A DNA stretch of 64,000 nucleotides from Arthrobacter sp. StoSoilB20 (GTDB taxonomy: Bacteria > Actinomycetota > Actinomycetes > Actinomycetales > Micrococcaceae): positions 2,976,001-3,040,000 of the forward strand of contig NZ_AP024651.1 in the NCBI RefSeq assembly GCF_019977295.1, given 5' to 3'. A model generated the notes under the pieces. The model was not told the DNA's origin. It was given only the letters and a program-made list of their open reading frames with translations, and made no database searches. Position 1 is the first letter of the stretch; each line of letters begins with the position of its first letter. The position numbers and the translations under genes were made by a program. Below, one piece after another: positions 17,785 to 25,590 of this stretch.

Positions 17785-19560
17785 CTACTTCCTGCCGATG
17801 AACCAATCCTGGAGCTTGCGCAAACGGGCCTGCAATTGCTCCTCGTTGGCTTGGGCGACCGCCGGACCGCCACACACTTCACGAAGTTTGGTGTGGACAA
17901 CCCCATGCGGGGTACCGGTTCGGGCAGCCCAGGCGGCGACGTTCTTGGCCAGCTCGTTTCGCAGATCCATGAGCATCCGGTGGTCAGGCACAGCGGGAGA
18001 GGCAGCAGCGGCCAGCGGCGACTGACGCTTCTTCCGCGACTGTTGATCGTGCTGGCGCTGACGCAGCAGCGTCCCTACCTGCTCGGCGTCCAGGAGCCCG
18101 GGAATGCCAAGGAAGTCCAGCTCGTCATCGGAACCGATGTCCGCACCGGTGCCGAATTCGCCGCCGTCAAAAAGGACGCGGTCAAAAGAGGCCTGGGAGT
18201 CCAGCGCTTCAAACTTGCCCTTGGTCAGTTCATCCGATGCCTTGTCCTCGCGGTTGGCCTCGGCCATGAGGTTCTCTTCGGGATTGAAGAGACCATCCTC
18301 GTCCTTCTCCGGACGGTCCAGGGCGTGGTCACGCTCGGCCTCCATGGTGTTGGCGAGGATCATCAGCGGCGGCACCGACGGAAGGAAGACCGACGCAGTT
18401 TCGCCCCTCTTGCGGGCACGCACAAAACGACCCACAGCCTGGGCGAAGAACAGTGGAGTGGAGGTTGAGGTTGCGTACACACCGACAGAAAGACGCGGGA
18501 CGTCAACTCCTTCGGACACCATGCGGACGGCAACCATCCAGCGCTGGTCCCCAGCGGAGAACTCCTCGATCTTGCTCGAGGCCTTGGAGTCGTCCGAGAG
18601 GATCACCGTGGGCGACTGGCCTGTGATCTTCTTGAGCTGGCCCGCATAGGCGCGGGCGTCGTCGTGGTCCGTGGCAATAACCAGGCCACCGGCGTCGGGC
18701 ACTGTCCGCCTGACCTCGCCCAGGCGCTTGTCCGCCGCGGCGAGAACGGCGGGGATCCATTCCCCGGTGGGGTTCAACGCAGTACGCCACGCCTGGGAGG
18801 TGATGTCCTTGGTGACAGCTGCTTCACCCAGTGAAGCAGCCATCTCGTCGCCTGCACTGGTGCGCCACCGCATCTGGCCCGAATAGGCCATGAAGAGCAC
18901 GGGACGGACCACGTGATCCCTCAGCGCATTGCCGTAACCATAGGTGTAATCGGCCTTTGAACGCCTGATGCCGTCGCGGTCCTCGGCGTATTCGACGAAG
19001 GGAATGGGCGAAGTATCCGAACGGAACGGCGTACCGGTCAGCGACAGGCGCCGCGCGGCAGGATCAAAGGCCTCACGCAGGCCATCACCCCAGGAGAGCG
19101 CTTCACCGCCGTGGTGGATTTCATCCAAAATCACCAAGGTACGCGCCGCTTCGGTCTTTGCGCGGTGCAACATGGGCTTGCTCGCCACCTGCGCGTAAGT
19201 CACTGCGACGCCAACAAAACCACGGCCATGCTGGCCATCGGAGTTCTTGAAGTTGGGGTCGATGGCGATCCCGACTTTGGCTGCGGCGTCAGCCCACTGA
19301 CGCTTCAAGTGATCGGTAGGGGCAACGATGGTAATCCTGTTGACCACACCGCTGTCCAGCAAGGTGGTGGCAATCCGCAACGCAAAAGTAGTCTTACCGG
19401 CACCAGGGGTAGCCACGGCAAGGAAGTCTTTGGGGTTGCGGGTCATGTAGAGGTCCAGCGCCTCCTGCTGCCAGGCGCGGAGCTTGGGCGCAGTGCCCCA
19501 GGCGGCCCGTTCCGGGTACGCCGGAGGCAGGGATGGGCCGCCGAAAAGTGTTTCTGTCAT
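17785..19560 (-). CDS. DEAD/DEAH-box (SF2) helicase
   Basis: 591 aa. SF2 motifs appear in order: Q-like APKLRAWQQEAL, Walker A TPGAGKTTFALRI, DExH box VILDEIHHGGE, motif III SLTGTPFRSD, a MVSEGVDVPRLS motif and motif VI QAVGRFVRARKRG. The C-terminal ~150 residues are charged and helical. It resembles the actinobacterial stand-alone SF2 helicases related to XPB/restriction-type translocases. The nucleic acid target is unknown. The start ATG at 19558-19560 (MTETLFGGPS) is preferred over an upstream ATG in non-conserved sequence. It lies 112 bp downstream of a DUF3039 gene, with a hairpin between them. Confidence 0.9.
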   Translation of the reverse strand: MTETLFGGPSLPPAYPERAAWGTAPKLRAWQQEALDLYMTRNPKDFLAVATPGAGKTTFALRIATTLLDSGVVNRITIVAPTDHLKRQWADAAAKVGIAIDPNFKNSDGQHGRGFVGVAVTYAQVASKPMLHRAKTEAARTLVILDEIHHGGEALSWGDGLREAFDPAARRLSLTGTPFRSDTSPIPFVEYAEDRDGIRRSKADYTYGYGNALRDHVVRPVLFMAYSGQMRWRTSAGDEMAASLGEAAVTKDITSQAWRTALNPTGEWIPAVLAAADKRLGEVRRTVPDAGGLVIATDHDDARAYAGQLKKITGQSPTVILSDDSKASSKIEEFSAGDQRWMVAVRMVSEGVDVPRLSVGVYATSTSTPLFFAQAVGRFVRARKRGETASVFLPSVPPLMILANTMEAERDHALDRPEKDEDGLFNPEENLMAEANREDKASDELTKGKFEALDSQASFDRVLFDGGEFGTGADIGSDDELDFLGIPGLLDAEQVGTLLRQRQHDQQSRKKRQSPLAAAASPAVPDHRMLMDLRNELAKNVAAWAARTGTPHGVVHTKLREVCGGPAVAQANEEQLQARLRKLQDWFIGRK

Positions 19561-19594
19561 GCTGGCTCCCCCGGCCTGATGGCAGCGCCCATGG

Positions 19595-19626
19595 CCTCCA
19601 ACCCGGCTAAGAAGCCGGGTTGGAGG
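19595..19626 (-). terminator. Perfect hairpin between DUF3039 and helicase genes
   Basis: A 14-bp perfect stem pairs 19595-19608 with 19613-19626 (CCTCCAACCCGGCT arms) around a 4-base loop. It lies 46 bp past the DUF3039 stop. No U-tract follows, so it may only attenuate transcription into the helicase gene. Confidence 0.65.
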
Positions 19627-19672
19627 AGGCAACTGTGACGATCAGAAGGGACCTGTGTTCTCTTCCCACCCA

Positions 19673-20002
19673 CTACTTGGAGTTGCCCGGGCCGCCGTTG
19701 TTTCCACCGTCGTTGCCGGGGCGGAGGCCTTCGTAAATCTCCTTGCACTCCGGGCAGACCGGGAACTTCTGGGGATCACGTCCGGGTGTCCAGACCTTAC
19801 CGCACAAGGCAATGACCGGTTCGCCGGTCAAAGCCGACTCCATGATCTTTTCCTTGCGGACGTAGTGGGAAAAACGCTCGCGGTCGCCGGGTTCCACTTC
19901 CTGGCGCGTTTCTTCGCGCTCAATGGTGGCAGTGGACGTTCCGGCTCCGGAAAGCTCGCGCATGGGGTCGTTTTCGAATGGATCCGGAGGAAGCGTAGTC
20001 AT
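19673..20002 (-). CDS. DUF3039 domain protein with a putative zinc-binding CxxC
   Basis: 109 aa. The conserved core REETRQEVEPGDRERFSHYV is followed by GEPVIALCGKVWTPGRDP and PVCPECKEIYE. The lone Cys in ALCGK plus the CPEC pair make a likely zinc site. The C-terminus is Gly/Asn-rich and disordered. DUF3039 proteins are confined to actinobacteria and have no known function. Co-orientation with the SF2 helicase suggests a nucleic-acid-related role (inference). The start ATG at 20000-20002 is chosen, with an ATG 9 bp upstream as an alternative. Confidence 0.85.
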   Translation of the reverse strand: MTTLPPDPFENDPMRELSGAGTSTATIEREETRQEVEPGDRERFSHYVRKEKIMESALTGEPVIALCGKVWTPGRDPQKFPVCPECKEIYEGLRPGNDGGNNGGPGNSK

Positions 20003-20019
20003 GCCAAACATCTTACCGT

Positions 20020-20802
20020 CTAGATGCCCTGCCACTCCGGCTTGTTGTCGAACGTGTGGCGATAGTAATCGGCCAATTTCAGCGATGACGCGGCTGCCTC
20101 ATCCACCAAAATTGTTGCGTGCGGGTGCATCTGGAGGATCGATGCAGCGCAGATCGCCGCCACGGGGCCTTCGACGAAATCGCGGACAGCCTGCGCCTTT
20201 TGGGCACCCGTCGCCACCAGCACCACATGCCGGGCATCCATGATCGTCCCCAGTCCCTGCGTCACCACATGGTGGGGAACGTCATCGATGCTGTCGAAGA
20301 AGCGGGCGTTGTCCTTGCGGGTCTGCTCGATCAGTGTCTTGATCCGCGTCCGCGACGCCAGGGAGGATCCTGGCTCGTTGAAGCCGATGTGCCCGTCAGT
20401 GCCCACGCCCAGGATCTGGAGGTCCACGCCGCCGACGGCCTTGATGGCATCCTCATAATCCTGGCAGGCTGCTTCCAGGTCCTCGGCAGCACCGTCCGGC
20501 CCGTGGACGTTCTCCGGCTTGATGTTCACCCGGTTGGTGAATTCGCGCCGGATCACCTCGCGGTAGGACTCGGGGTGCCCGGCCTCCAAGCCCACATATT
20601 CATCGAGCGCGAAACCATGGGCCTGGCTGAAGTCCAGTCCCCCGGCATCGTAGCGGCGCGCCAGTTCGTCATAGACGGGCAGCGGCGAGGACCCCGTGGC
20701 AAGGCCCAGAACAGCATTGGGCTTGCGGCGGACCAACGCTTCAATGGCATCGGCTGCAAGCGCACCGATCTGCTTGGTGCCAGGGAGAATGACAACTTCC
20801 AT
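20020..20802 (-). CDS. nagB: Glucosamine-6-phosphate deaminase
   Basis: 260 aa. It converts glucosamine-6-phosphate to fructose-6-phosphate plus ammonia, the final step of amino-sugar catabolism after nagA (found at 30.8 kb). Signatures are GLATGSSPLPVYDEL (phosphate loop), FALDEYVGLEAGHPESY (catalytic Asp region) and GVGTDGHIGFNEPGSSL (His-Asp-Glu). The ATG at 20800-20802 is chosen because AAAGG lies 8 bases upstream. The in-frame GTG at 20806-20808 would leave only 2 bases. It is not in an operon with nagA. Confidence 0.95.
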   Translation of the reverse strand: MEVVILPGTKQIGALAADAIEALVRRKPNAVLGLATGSSPLPVYDELARRYDAGGLDFSQAHGFALDEYVGLEAGHPESYREVIRREFTNRVNIKPENVHGPDGAAEDLEAACQDYEDAIKAVGGVDLQILGVGTDGHIGFNEPGSSLASRTRIKTLIEQTRKDNARFFDSIDDVPHHVVTQGLGTIMDARHVVLVATGAQKAQAVRDFVEGPVAAICAASILQMHPHATILVDEAAASSLKLADYYRHTFDNKPEWQGI

Positions 20803-20889
20803 CGTCACGGCCTTTCTTGGTAAGGGTCTTCGAGCTATCTGACAGAGACGTTATCCCATGTCCCACCTATGGGCATGGTTATTACGCGG

Positions 20890-22461
20890 CTAACGGTTCA
20901 CACTGAGCTGGGCGAACATCTCCGGACCCCGTGCATCCAGCCATTTTCCACCCAGGCGGACACCCACGACGAACAGTACGATGCCCAGGACCGGGCCCGC
21001 CACCAGGTTGATCCAACCAGCCTCCGGCCCACCGGTGAAAGCCTGGACTGCAACGAGCGCAAGCTCCGGAACCAGCAGGAGCGCCAGGACACCCATGCCC
21101 ACCGCTTGGACGGCCAGGGTCTGGGCCACGTTTCCCGGCGGCTTTTTGAACGGGCTGTCTCCCGGCAAGGGGACGGCAATGTTGTAACGGGCCGAAATCA
21201 CCGAAGACAGACCCAGGCCCGTGAAGAGGGTTCCGAGGGACAGGCCCATGAGGTTCGGCAGCCACTGCCAATCCCCCGTCACAAAGAGGGGCCCCACCGT
21301 GAAAATCAGCACTATCGGAAGGGATATGGCCAGACAGGCCAAAGCCCGCCCTAGCCTGTCATCGACTCCCCGGACACCGGCCGCCAGGTGGAGCGCAAAT
21401 GCCGTGTTGTCGTAGGAGACATCGGCGCAAATGGACCATGCCATGACGAAAGCAGTCAGCGGCCCAAGAATCATGAGCAAACCGTAGCTGCCGCTCTGCG
21501 AGCCGCTGAAGAAGAAGAGGATGGGGAACATCGGGACAATCACCAGTGACGCCGCGTACCTCGGATCCTTCAACCAGTAGATCAGGGCCCTGGCAGCAAC
21601 GGCCCCGGACGGAGTGCCGGGGAGCAGGCCGAACAGGCCCAGCTTTCCGCCCTTCCTGGCCGTTCCTCCGGAGTATGCGGGCGTCACCAGCGCGCGCTTG
21701 AGGAGCACATGCCAGCACAGCAGGAGCCCCGCAATGGTCGCCGCCGCAATCAGGAACTTCAGTCCCGCCGCACCCGCATTGCCCGCCTCGAGGTCCCCGC
21801 CAAGGGACCAGGCCGCACCGAGCGGAGTCCAGGACACCGTTCGGGCCAGCACCGGAAGGTAGTCGGCGCTGCCGCGAACACCTTCCACCACGCCCATCAT
21901 GATCGGACCCAGCAGGACCAAGGGAATGAAGACAATGATGCTGCTGACATCCTTGAAACGCCGGGAGGCCGCCAGGCCGGCTGTCGCCGTCGTGACCACC
22001 TTGGACAAAACAATGCACGTCAGGGCACCCAGGACGGCGCCCAGCAATGCTCCGGAAACGGCCGGCACACTGCGCCACCACGTTCCCACCGTTCCCAGCG
22101 CGGCAATCAAAGTGGCCAGGCCGGGAATTCCGATGAAACCGGCCAATGCGAGGCCCGTCAGCAGTTGCTTGGAAGGAATTGCGAAGGTTGTGAACCGCGC
22201 AGGATCCAAAGTCATGTCTGCCGCCGAAGCTACGAGCGGGATGATGGCCCACCCCAGGACTGTGGCCGCTCCACCCAATACCACTACGGTGTGCGCGATC
22301 TCAGGATCGGCCCACCGCAGTGCTATGAGGCCTCCAACCAGGAGGACCAACAATCCCAACGCGTAAAGAAGCCCCAGGGCCATGCCCACCAGCTGCCACG
22401 GACTGCGCTTGAACCCATTCAGGAGCAGGCGCCATTTCAGGCTTAGAAGGTGCGCAACCAT
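20890..22461 (-). CDS. ABC transporter permease (large ABC-2-like membrane protein)
   Basis: 523 aa with roughly 11-12 hydrophobic segments spread over the whole length and no recognisable soluble domain. The N-terminal MVAHLLSLKWRLLLNGFKRS and downstream GSADYLPVLARTVSWTPLGA resemble actinobacterial exporter permeases. Its start (ATG 22459-22461) lies inside the ATPase gene's 3' end, a 19-bp overlap, so the two form one translationally coupled exporter. The substrate is unknown. Confidence 0.86.
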   Translation of the reverse strand: MVAHLLSLKWRLLLNGFKRSPWQLVGMALGLLYALGLLVLLVGGLIALRWADPEIAHTVVVLGGAATVLGWAIIPLVASAADMTLDPARFTTFAIPSKQLLTGLALAGFIGIPGLATLIAALGTVGTWWRSVPAVSGALLGAVLGALTCIVLSKVVTTATAGLAASRRFKDVSSIIVFIPLVLLGPIMMGVVEGVRGSADYLPVLARTVSWTPLGAAWSLGGDLEAGNAGAAGLKFLIAAATIAGLLLCWHVLLKRALVTPAYSGGTARKGGKLGLFGLLPGTPSGAVAARALIYWLKDPRYAASLVIVPMFPILFFFSGSQSGSYGLLMILGPLTAFVMAWSICADVSYDNTAFALHLAAGVRGVDDRLGRALACLAISLPIVLIFTVGPLFVTGDWQWLPNLMGLSLGTLFTGLGLSSVISARYNIAVPLPGDSPFKKPPGNVAQTLAVQAVGMGVLALLLVPELALVAVQAFTGGPEAGWINLVAGPVLGIVLFVVGVRLGGKWLDARGPEMFAQLSVNR

Positions 22462-23399
22462 TCCAGGCCCTCCGTTCGGTGTCCGCCGCCCACCAACTGG
22501 ACGAAACGTTCCTCCAGCGTGGAGCCGTCGCGGACTTCGTCCACGGATCCCGCAGCCAGGACCCGCCCACCGGCCACCACTGCTACGTGGCTGCACATGC
22601 GCTGCACGAGGTCCATCACATGGCTGGAAACAATGACCGTGCCTCCGGAAGAGACGTAACCCTCCAGGATGCCGCGGATATTGGCGGCCGAGACAGGGTC
22701 CACCGATTCGAAAGGCTCATCAAGGACCAGGAGCCGCGGTGCGTGGATGAGTGCGGAGGCCAGTGCGATCTTCTTCGTCATACCGGCGGAGTAGTCCACC
22801 ACCAGGGAGCCCGCGTCCGCTTCAAGGTCGAGGGCAGCCAGCAACTCAGGAACACGTGCTCCTACGACCTCGCGGTCCATGCCGCGAAGGAGACCGGAGT
22901 ACGTCACCAGTTGCTCGCCGGTGAGCCTGTCGAAAAGGCGTACACCGTCAGGCAGTACACCCATGAGCTTCTTGGCTTCCAACGGGCGGGCCCATACGTC
23001 GACGCCGTGGATCAAGGCTGTGCCGAAGTCCGGCCTGAGCAGCCCGGTTGCCATCGACAACGTGGTGGTCTTTCCTGCACCGTTGGGGCCGACCATCCCA
23101 TAGAAGGATCCGGCCGGCACTTCCAGGCTGACTCCATCGACGGCGATCTTCTCCCCGAAGCGCTTGGCCAGGCCCCGGATGGACAATGCGGACAACGGCG
23201 CCGGCGCTCCCGATGCTGCAGGGGCATTCAGTGCTGCGGAGTCTTGCTGTGCTACAGGGTCATTCAGTGACGCGGGTTCAGTCAGTGATGCAGTTTCTTG
23301 CTGTGCTGCAGTTTCCCGCTGTGCTGCAGGATCATGTGCCGGCGCGGCATACTGCGGCGGCGCGGATGTGGGCGTGGGTTCATGGCGTGGTTCCGTCAT
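22443..23399 (-). CDS. ABC transporter ATP-binding protein with low-complexity N-terminal extension
   Basis: 318 aa. The ATPase domain begins near residue 72: Walker A GMVGPNGAGKTTTLS, signature VDYSAGMTKKIALASAL, Walker B LLVLDEPFESVDP and H-loop TVIVSSHVMDL. The first ~68 residues are an Ala/Gln/Glu/Pro-rich tail built of degenerate short repeats (AAQRETAAQQETASLTEPAS), which no ABC function requires. It pairs with the overlapping permease gene downstream. An alternative start just before the conserved core cannot be excluded, but the ATG shown is the only ATG upstream of it. Confidence 0.92.
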   Translation of the reverse strand: MTEPRHEPTPTSAPPQYAAPAHDPAAQRETAAQQETASLTEPASLNDPVAQQDSAALNAPAASGAPAPLSALSIRGLAKRFGEKIAVDGVSLEVPAGSFYGMVGPNGAGKTTTLSMATGLLRPDFGTALIHGVDVWARPLEAKKLMGVLPDGVRLFDRLTGEQLVTYSGLLRGMDREVVGARVPELLAALDLEADAGSLVVDYSAGMTKKIALASALIHAPRLLVLDEPFESVDPVSAANIRGILEGYVSSGGTVIVSSHVMDLVQRMCSHVAVVAGGRVLAAGSVDEVRDGSTLEERFVQLVGGGHRTEGLEWLRTF

Positions 23400-23439
23400 G
23401 TGACCAGCCTAACCTCGCGCAGCAGGGCCGGTGGCGGTT

Positions 23440-24540
23440 CTAGAAGCCGTGGCGGGGGACGGCCCGCTGGTACTGCGGAACCCAAGCGATGTCATGGCCC
23501 AGCTCGTAGGCAGCCCTCAACCACCAATGGGGATCGCGCAGGGCCGCGCGGGCCATGAAGACGGCGTCCGCCCTGCCGTTGGCAACAATGTCCTCAACTT
23601 GGGCAGCACTGGTCAGGAGCCCCACCGCAGCTGTGGGGACACCGGCGTCGCGCCTGATCTGTTCGGCAAACCCGGCCTGGTAGCCGGGCACAGCCCTGAT
23701 CTTCTGGTGGGCCACGGCGCCACCGGACGAGACGTCCACGAGGTCGACGCCCCGCGCTGCTGCCGCTTGGGCCAGCCGCGCTGACGCCGCAGGGTCCACT
23801 CCCCCGTCCGCCCAGTCGGTAGCGGAGATTCTCAACAGCAACGGCATGGAGTCGGGAATGGTATTGCGGACTGCATCCACCACGGCGAGCATCAGCCTGT
23901 TCCGGCCGTCCTCGCTCCCGCCCCACCTGTCCGTGCGGGTATTGATGAGGGGGCTTTGGAACTGGTGCAACAGGTATCCGTGGGCCCCGTGGATCTCCAC
24001 CGTGTCAAAGCCGGCAGAAACGGCCCGCGCGGCCGCGGCAGCAAAGTCCTCCACCACGCCAAGGATGTCTTCCTCGCTCATGGTTTCGGGCGCCGCATAG
24101 CCATCGAAGGGTTGCGGGGCGGGTCCAACGGTGGCCCACCCGCCGTCGGAAGGCGCTACGGAACCGGACTTGTCAGCGAACGGCCAGTACGTTGATCCTT
24201 TGCGGCCCGCATGGGCCAACTGGGCCCCGATCCTGCAGTCCACGGCCCCATGCCGATGGACAAAATCGATAATCCGTTCCCATCCCGCAGCCTGTTCATC
24301 CGAATACAGTCCCGCGTCCAACGGGCTGATCCTGCCCACGGCGTTCACCGCTGCGGCCTCGCTCATGATCAAAGCGGCACCCCCGGCGGCGAAAGAACCC
24401 AGGTGCATCAGATGCCAGTCGTTGGGTACGCCCTCACCGGTTTCCGGATGGCAGCTGTACTGGCACATGGGTGAAACCCACCCACGGTGCGCAATGGAGA
24501 GCGAACGAAGCTGCAGCGGGGAGAACAGCGCGGACGGCAC
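23440..24540 (-). CDS. Old yellow enzyme family NADH:flavin oxidoreductase (YqjM-like)
   Basis: 366 aa FMN-dependent ene-reductase. The N-terminal VSPMCQYSC places C26 and Y28 as in B. subtilis YqjM. QLAHAGRKGS is the FMN/substrate loop, EIHGAHGYLLHQFQSP carries the His pair, and NTRTDRWGGS is the conserved Arg/Trp-Gly-Gly. The C-terminal VFMARAALRDPHW matches the family end. The GTG start overlaps the stop of the upstream thioredoxin-like gene by one base, so they are co-transcribed. The natural substrate is unknown. Confidence 0.93.
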   Translation of the reverse strand: MPSALFSPLQLRSLSIAHRGWVSPMCQYSCHPETGEGVPNDWHLMHLGSFAAGGAALIMSEAAAVNAVGRISPLDAGLYSDEQAAGWERIIDFVHRHGAVDCRIGAQLAHAGRKGSTYWPFADKSGSVAPSDGGWATVGPAPQPFDGYAAPETMSEEDILGVVEDFAAAAARAVSAGFDTVEIHGAHGYLLHQFQSPLINTRTDRWGGSEDGRNRLMLAVVDAVRNTIPDSMPLLLRISATDWADGGVDPAASARLAQAAAARGVDLVDVSSGGAVAHQKIRAVPGYQAGFAEQIRRDAGVPTAAVGLLTSAAQVEDIVANGRADAVFMARAALRDPHWWLRAAYELGHDIAWVPQYQRAVPRHGF

Positions 24541-25553
24541 TAGAAGAGAACCCTCGCCAGTCCCTGACGGGCTTTGGCCACCCTTTGGTCGGTGGTGCCG
24601 ACTACCTCGAAGAGCTCAAGGAGCCGGACGCGGGCCGTCTCGCGTTCCGGGCCGAAATTCCTGCCGATGAACGTAATGATCCGGCTGAACGCATCCTCGA
24701 TGTGCCCACCCGAAACATCAAGGTCAGCTACGGCAAGCTGGGCATCAATGTTGTCCGGTTCCCGGGCGGCAAGATCGCGCAGGGCCTCGGCATCGGGAGC
24801 GGAGAGGCTTTCCAAACGGGCCATCAGTTCAACCTGTGCCAGACCGGCTTTGGCGTCGGCGTCGGCCGGCTGTTCCAAAAGGGCTTGCTTGTAAGAGGCT
24901 GCCGCCGCGGCATAGTCACCGGCCTCGATCGCGTCGATCGCTGCCTGGTGCAGGGGCGGGAGAGGCTCAGGCTCAGCCTCTTCGCCCTGATCTCCGGGGT
25001 CCCCGATGCTTCCGGTAACCCCATTGGCCGCAGCCACCTTGAGGAGTTCCTCCACGAGGTCCTTGATCTGGGCGTCGTCGGCAGGACCTTGGAACAGGGG
25101 AACGGGCTGGCCCTTCACCACTGCTACGGCGGTGGGAACCGCTTGGACCTGGAAGGCCTGGGCCAGTTGGGGAAAGGCGTCGACGTCGGCCGCGGCAAGT
25201 ACCAGCCGGCCGGCGTAACTTTCCACCACGCGCTGGGCTGCGTCAAGGACTGCAGGCGATTCCGGCGCATAGCGGGACCACAGGAGGAAGAGGATAGGAA
25301 TCTGGGCTGACAACTGCACCAGGTCCTGGAAGTTTGTTTCTGTGGCATCCACCCTCAGGGGTGCCTTGCCGGCACCGCCGCCGGTGTCATCACCGTTGGG
25401 GGCGCCTGCGTCGGGCGAACCGGCGTCGACTGGGCCGGAGGCCGGTGGCGCGGGAGGCGCGGCCGGGCGGCGCAGTGACGAGAGGTCTACGGCGCCGCGA
25501 AGGTTGAGCTGGCTGGCAGCGGCTGGAGTGGGTCGGTATCCGGGCGAACTCAT
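24540..25553 (-). CDS. Thioredoxin-fold/TPR protein lacking the CxxC (CnoX-like co-chaperone)
   Basis: 337 aa. Residues ~70-180 have a thioredoxin fold (PILFLLWSRYAPESPAV, then VDAFPQLAQAFQVQAVPT with the cis-Pro). The WCxxC site reads W92-S-R-Y-A-P and there is no cysteine in the whole protein, so it cannot be a redox enzyme. The C-terminal ~150 residues are TPR-like helices (AIDAIEAGDYAAAAASYKQA). This is the layout of E. coli CnoX/YbbN, a holdase for GroEL and DnaK clients. A ~60-residue Pro/Ala/Gly-rich N-terminus precedes the fold. It is followed by the old yellow enzyme gene. Confidence 0.85.
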   Translation of the reverse strand: MSSPGYRPTPAAASQLNLRGAVDLSSLRRPAAPPAPPASGPVDAGSPDAGAPNGDDTGGGAGKAPLRVDATETNFQDLVQLSAQIPILFLLWSRYAPESPAVLDAAQRVVESYAGRLVLAAADVDAFPQLAQAFQVQAVPTAVAVVKGQPVPLFQGPADDAQIKDLVEELLKVAAANGVTGSIGDPGDQGEEAEPEPLPPLHQAAIDAIEAGDYAAAAASYKQALLEQPADADAKAGLAQVELMARLESLSAPDAEALRDLAAREPDNIDAQLAVADLDVSGGHIEDAFSRIITFIGRNFGPERETARVRLLELFEVVGTTDQRVAKARQGLARVLF

Positions 25554-25590
25554 ACCATCCACTCTAGCCGCTGCCCTGCAGCGCAATTGC

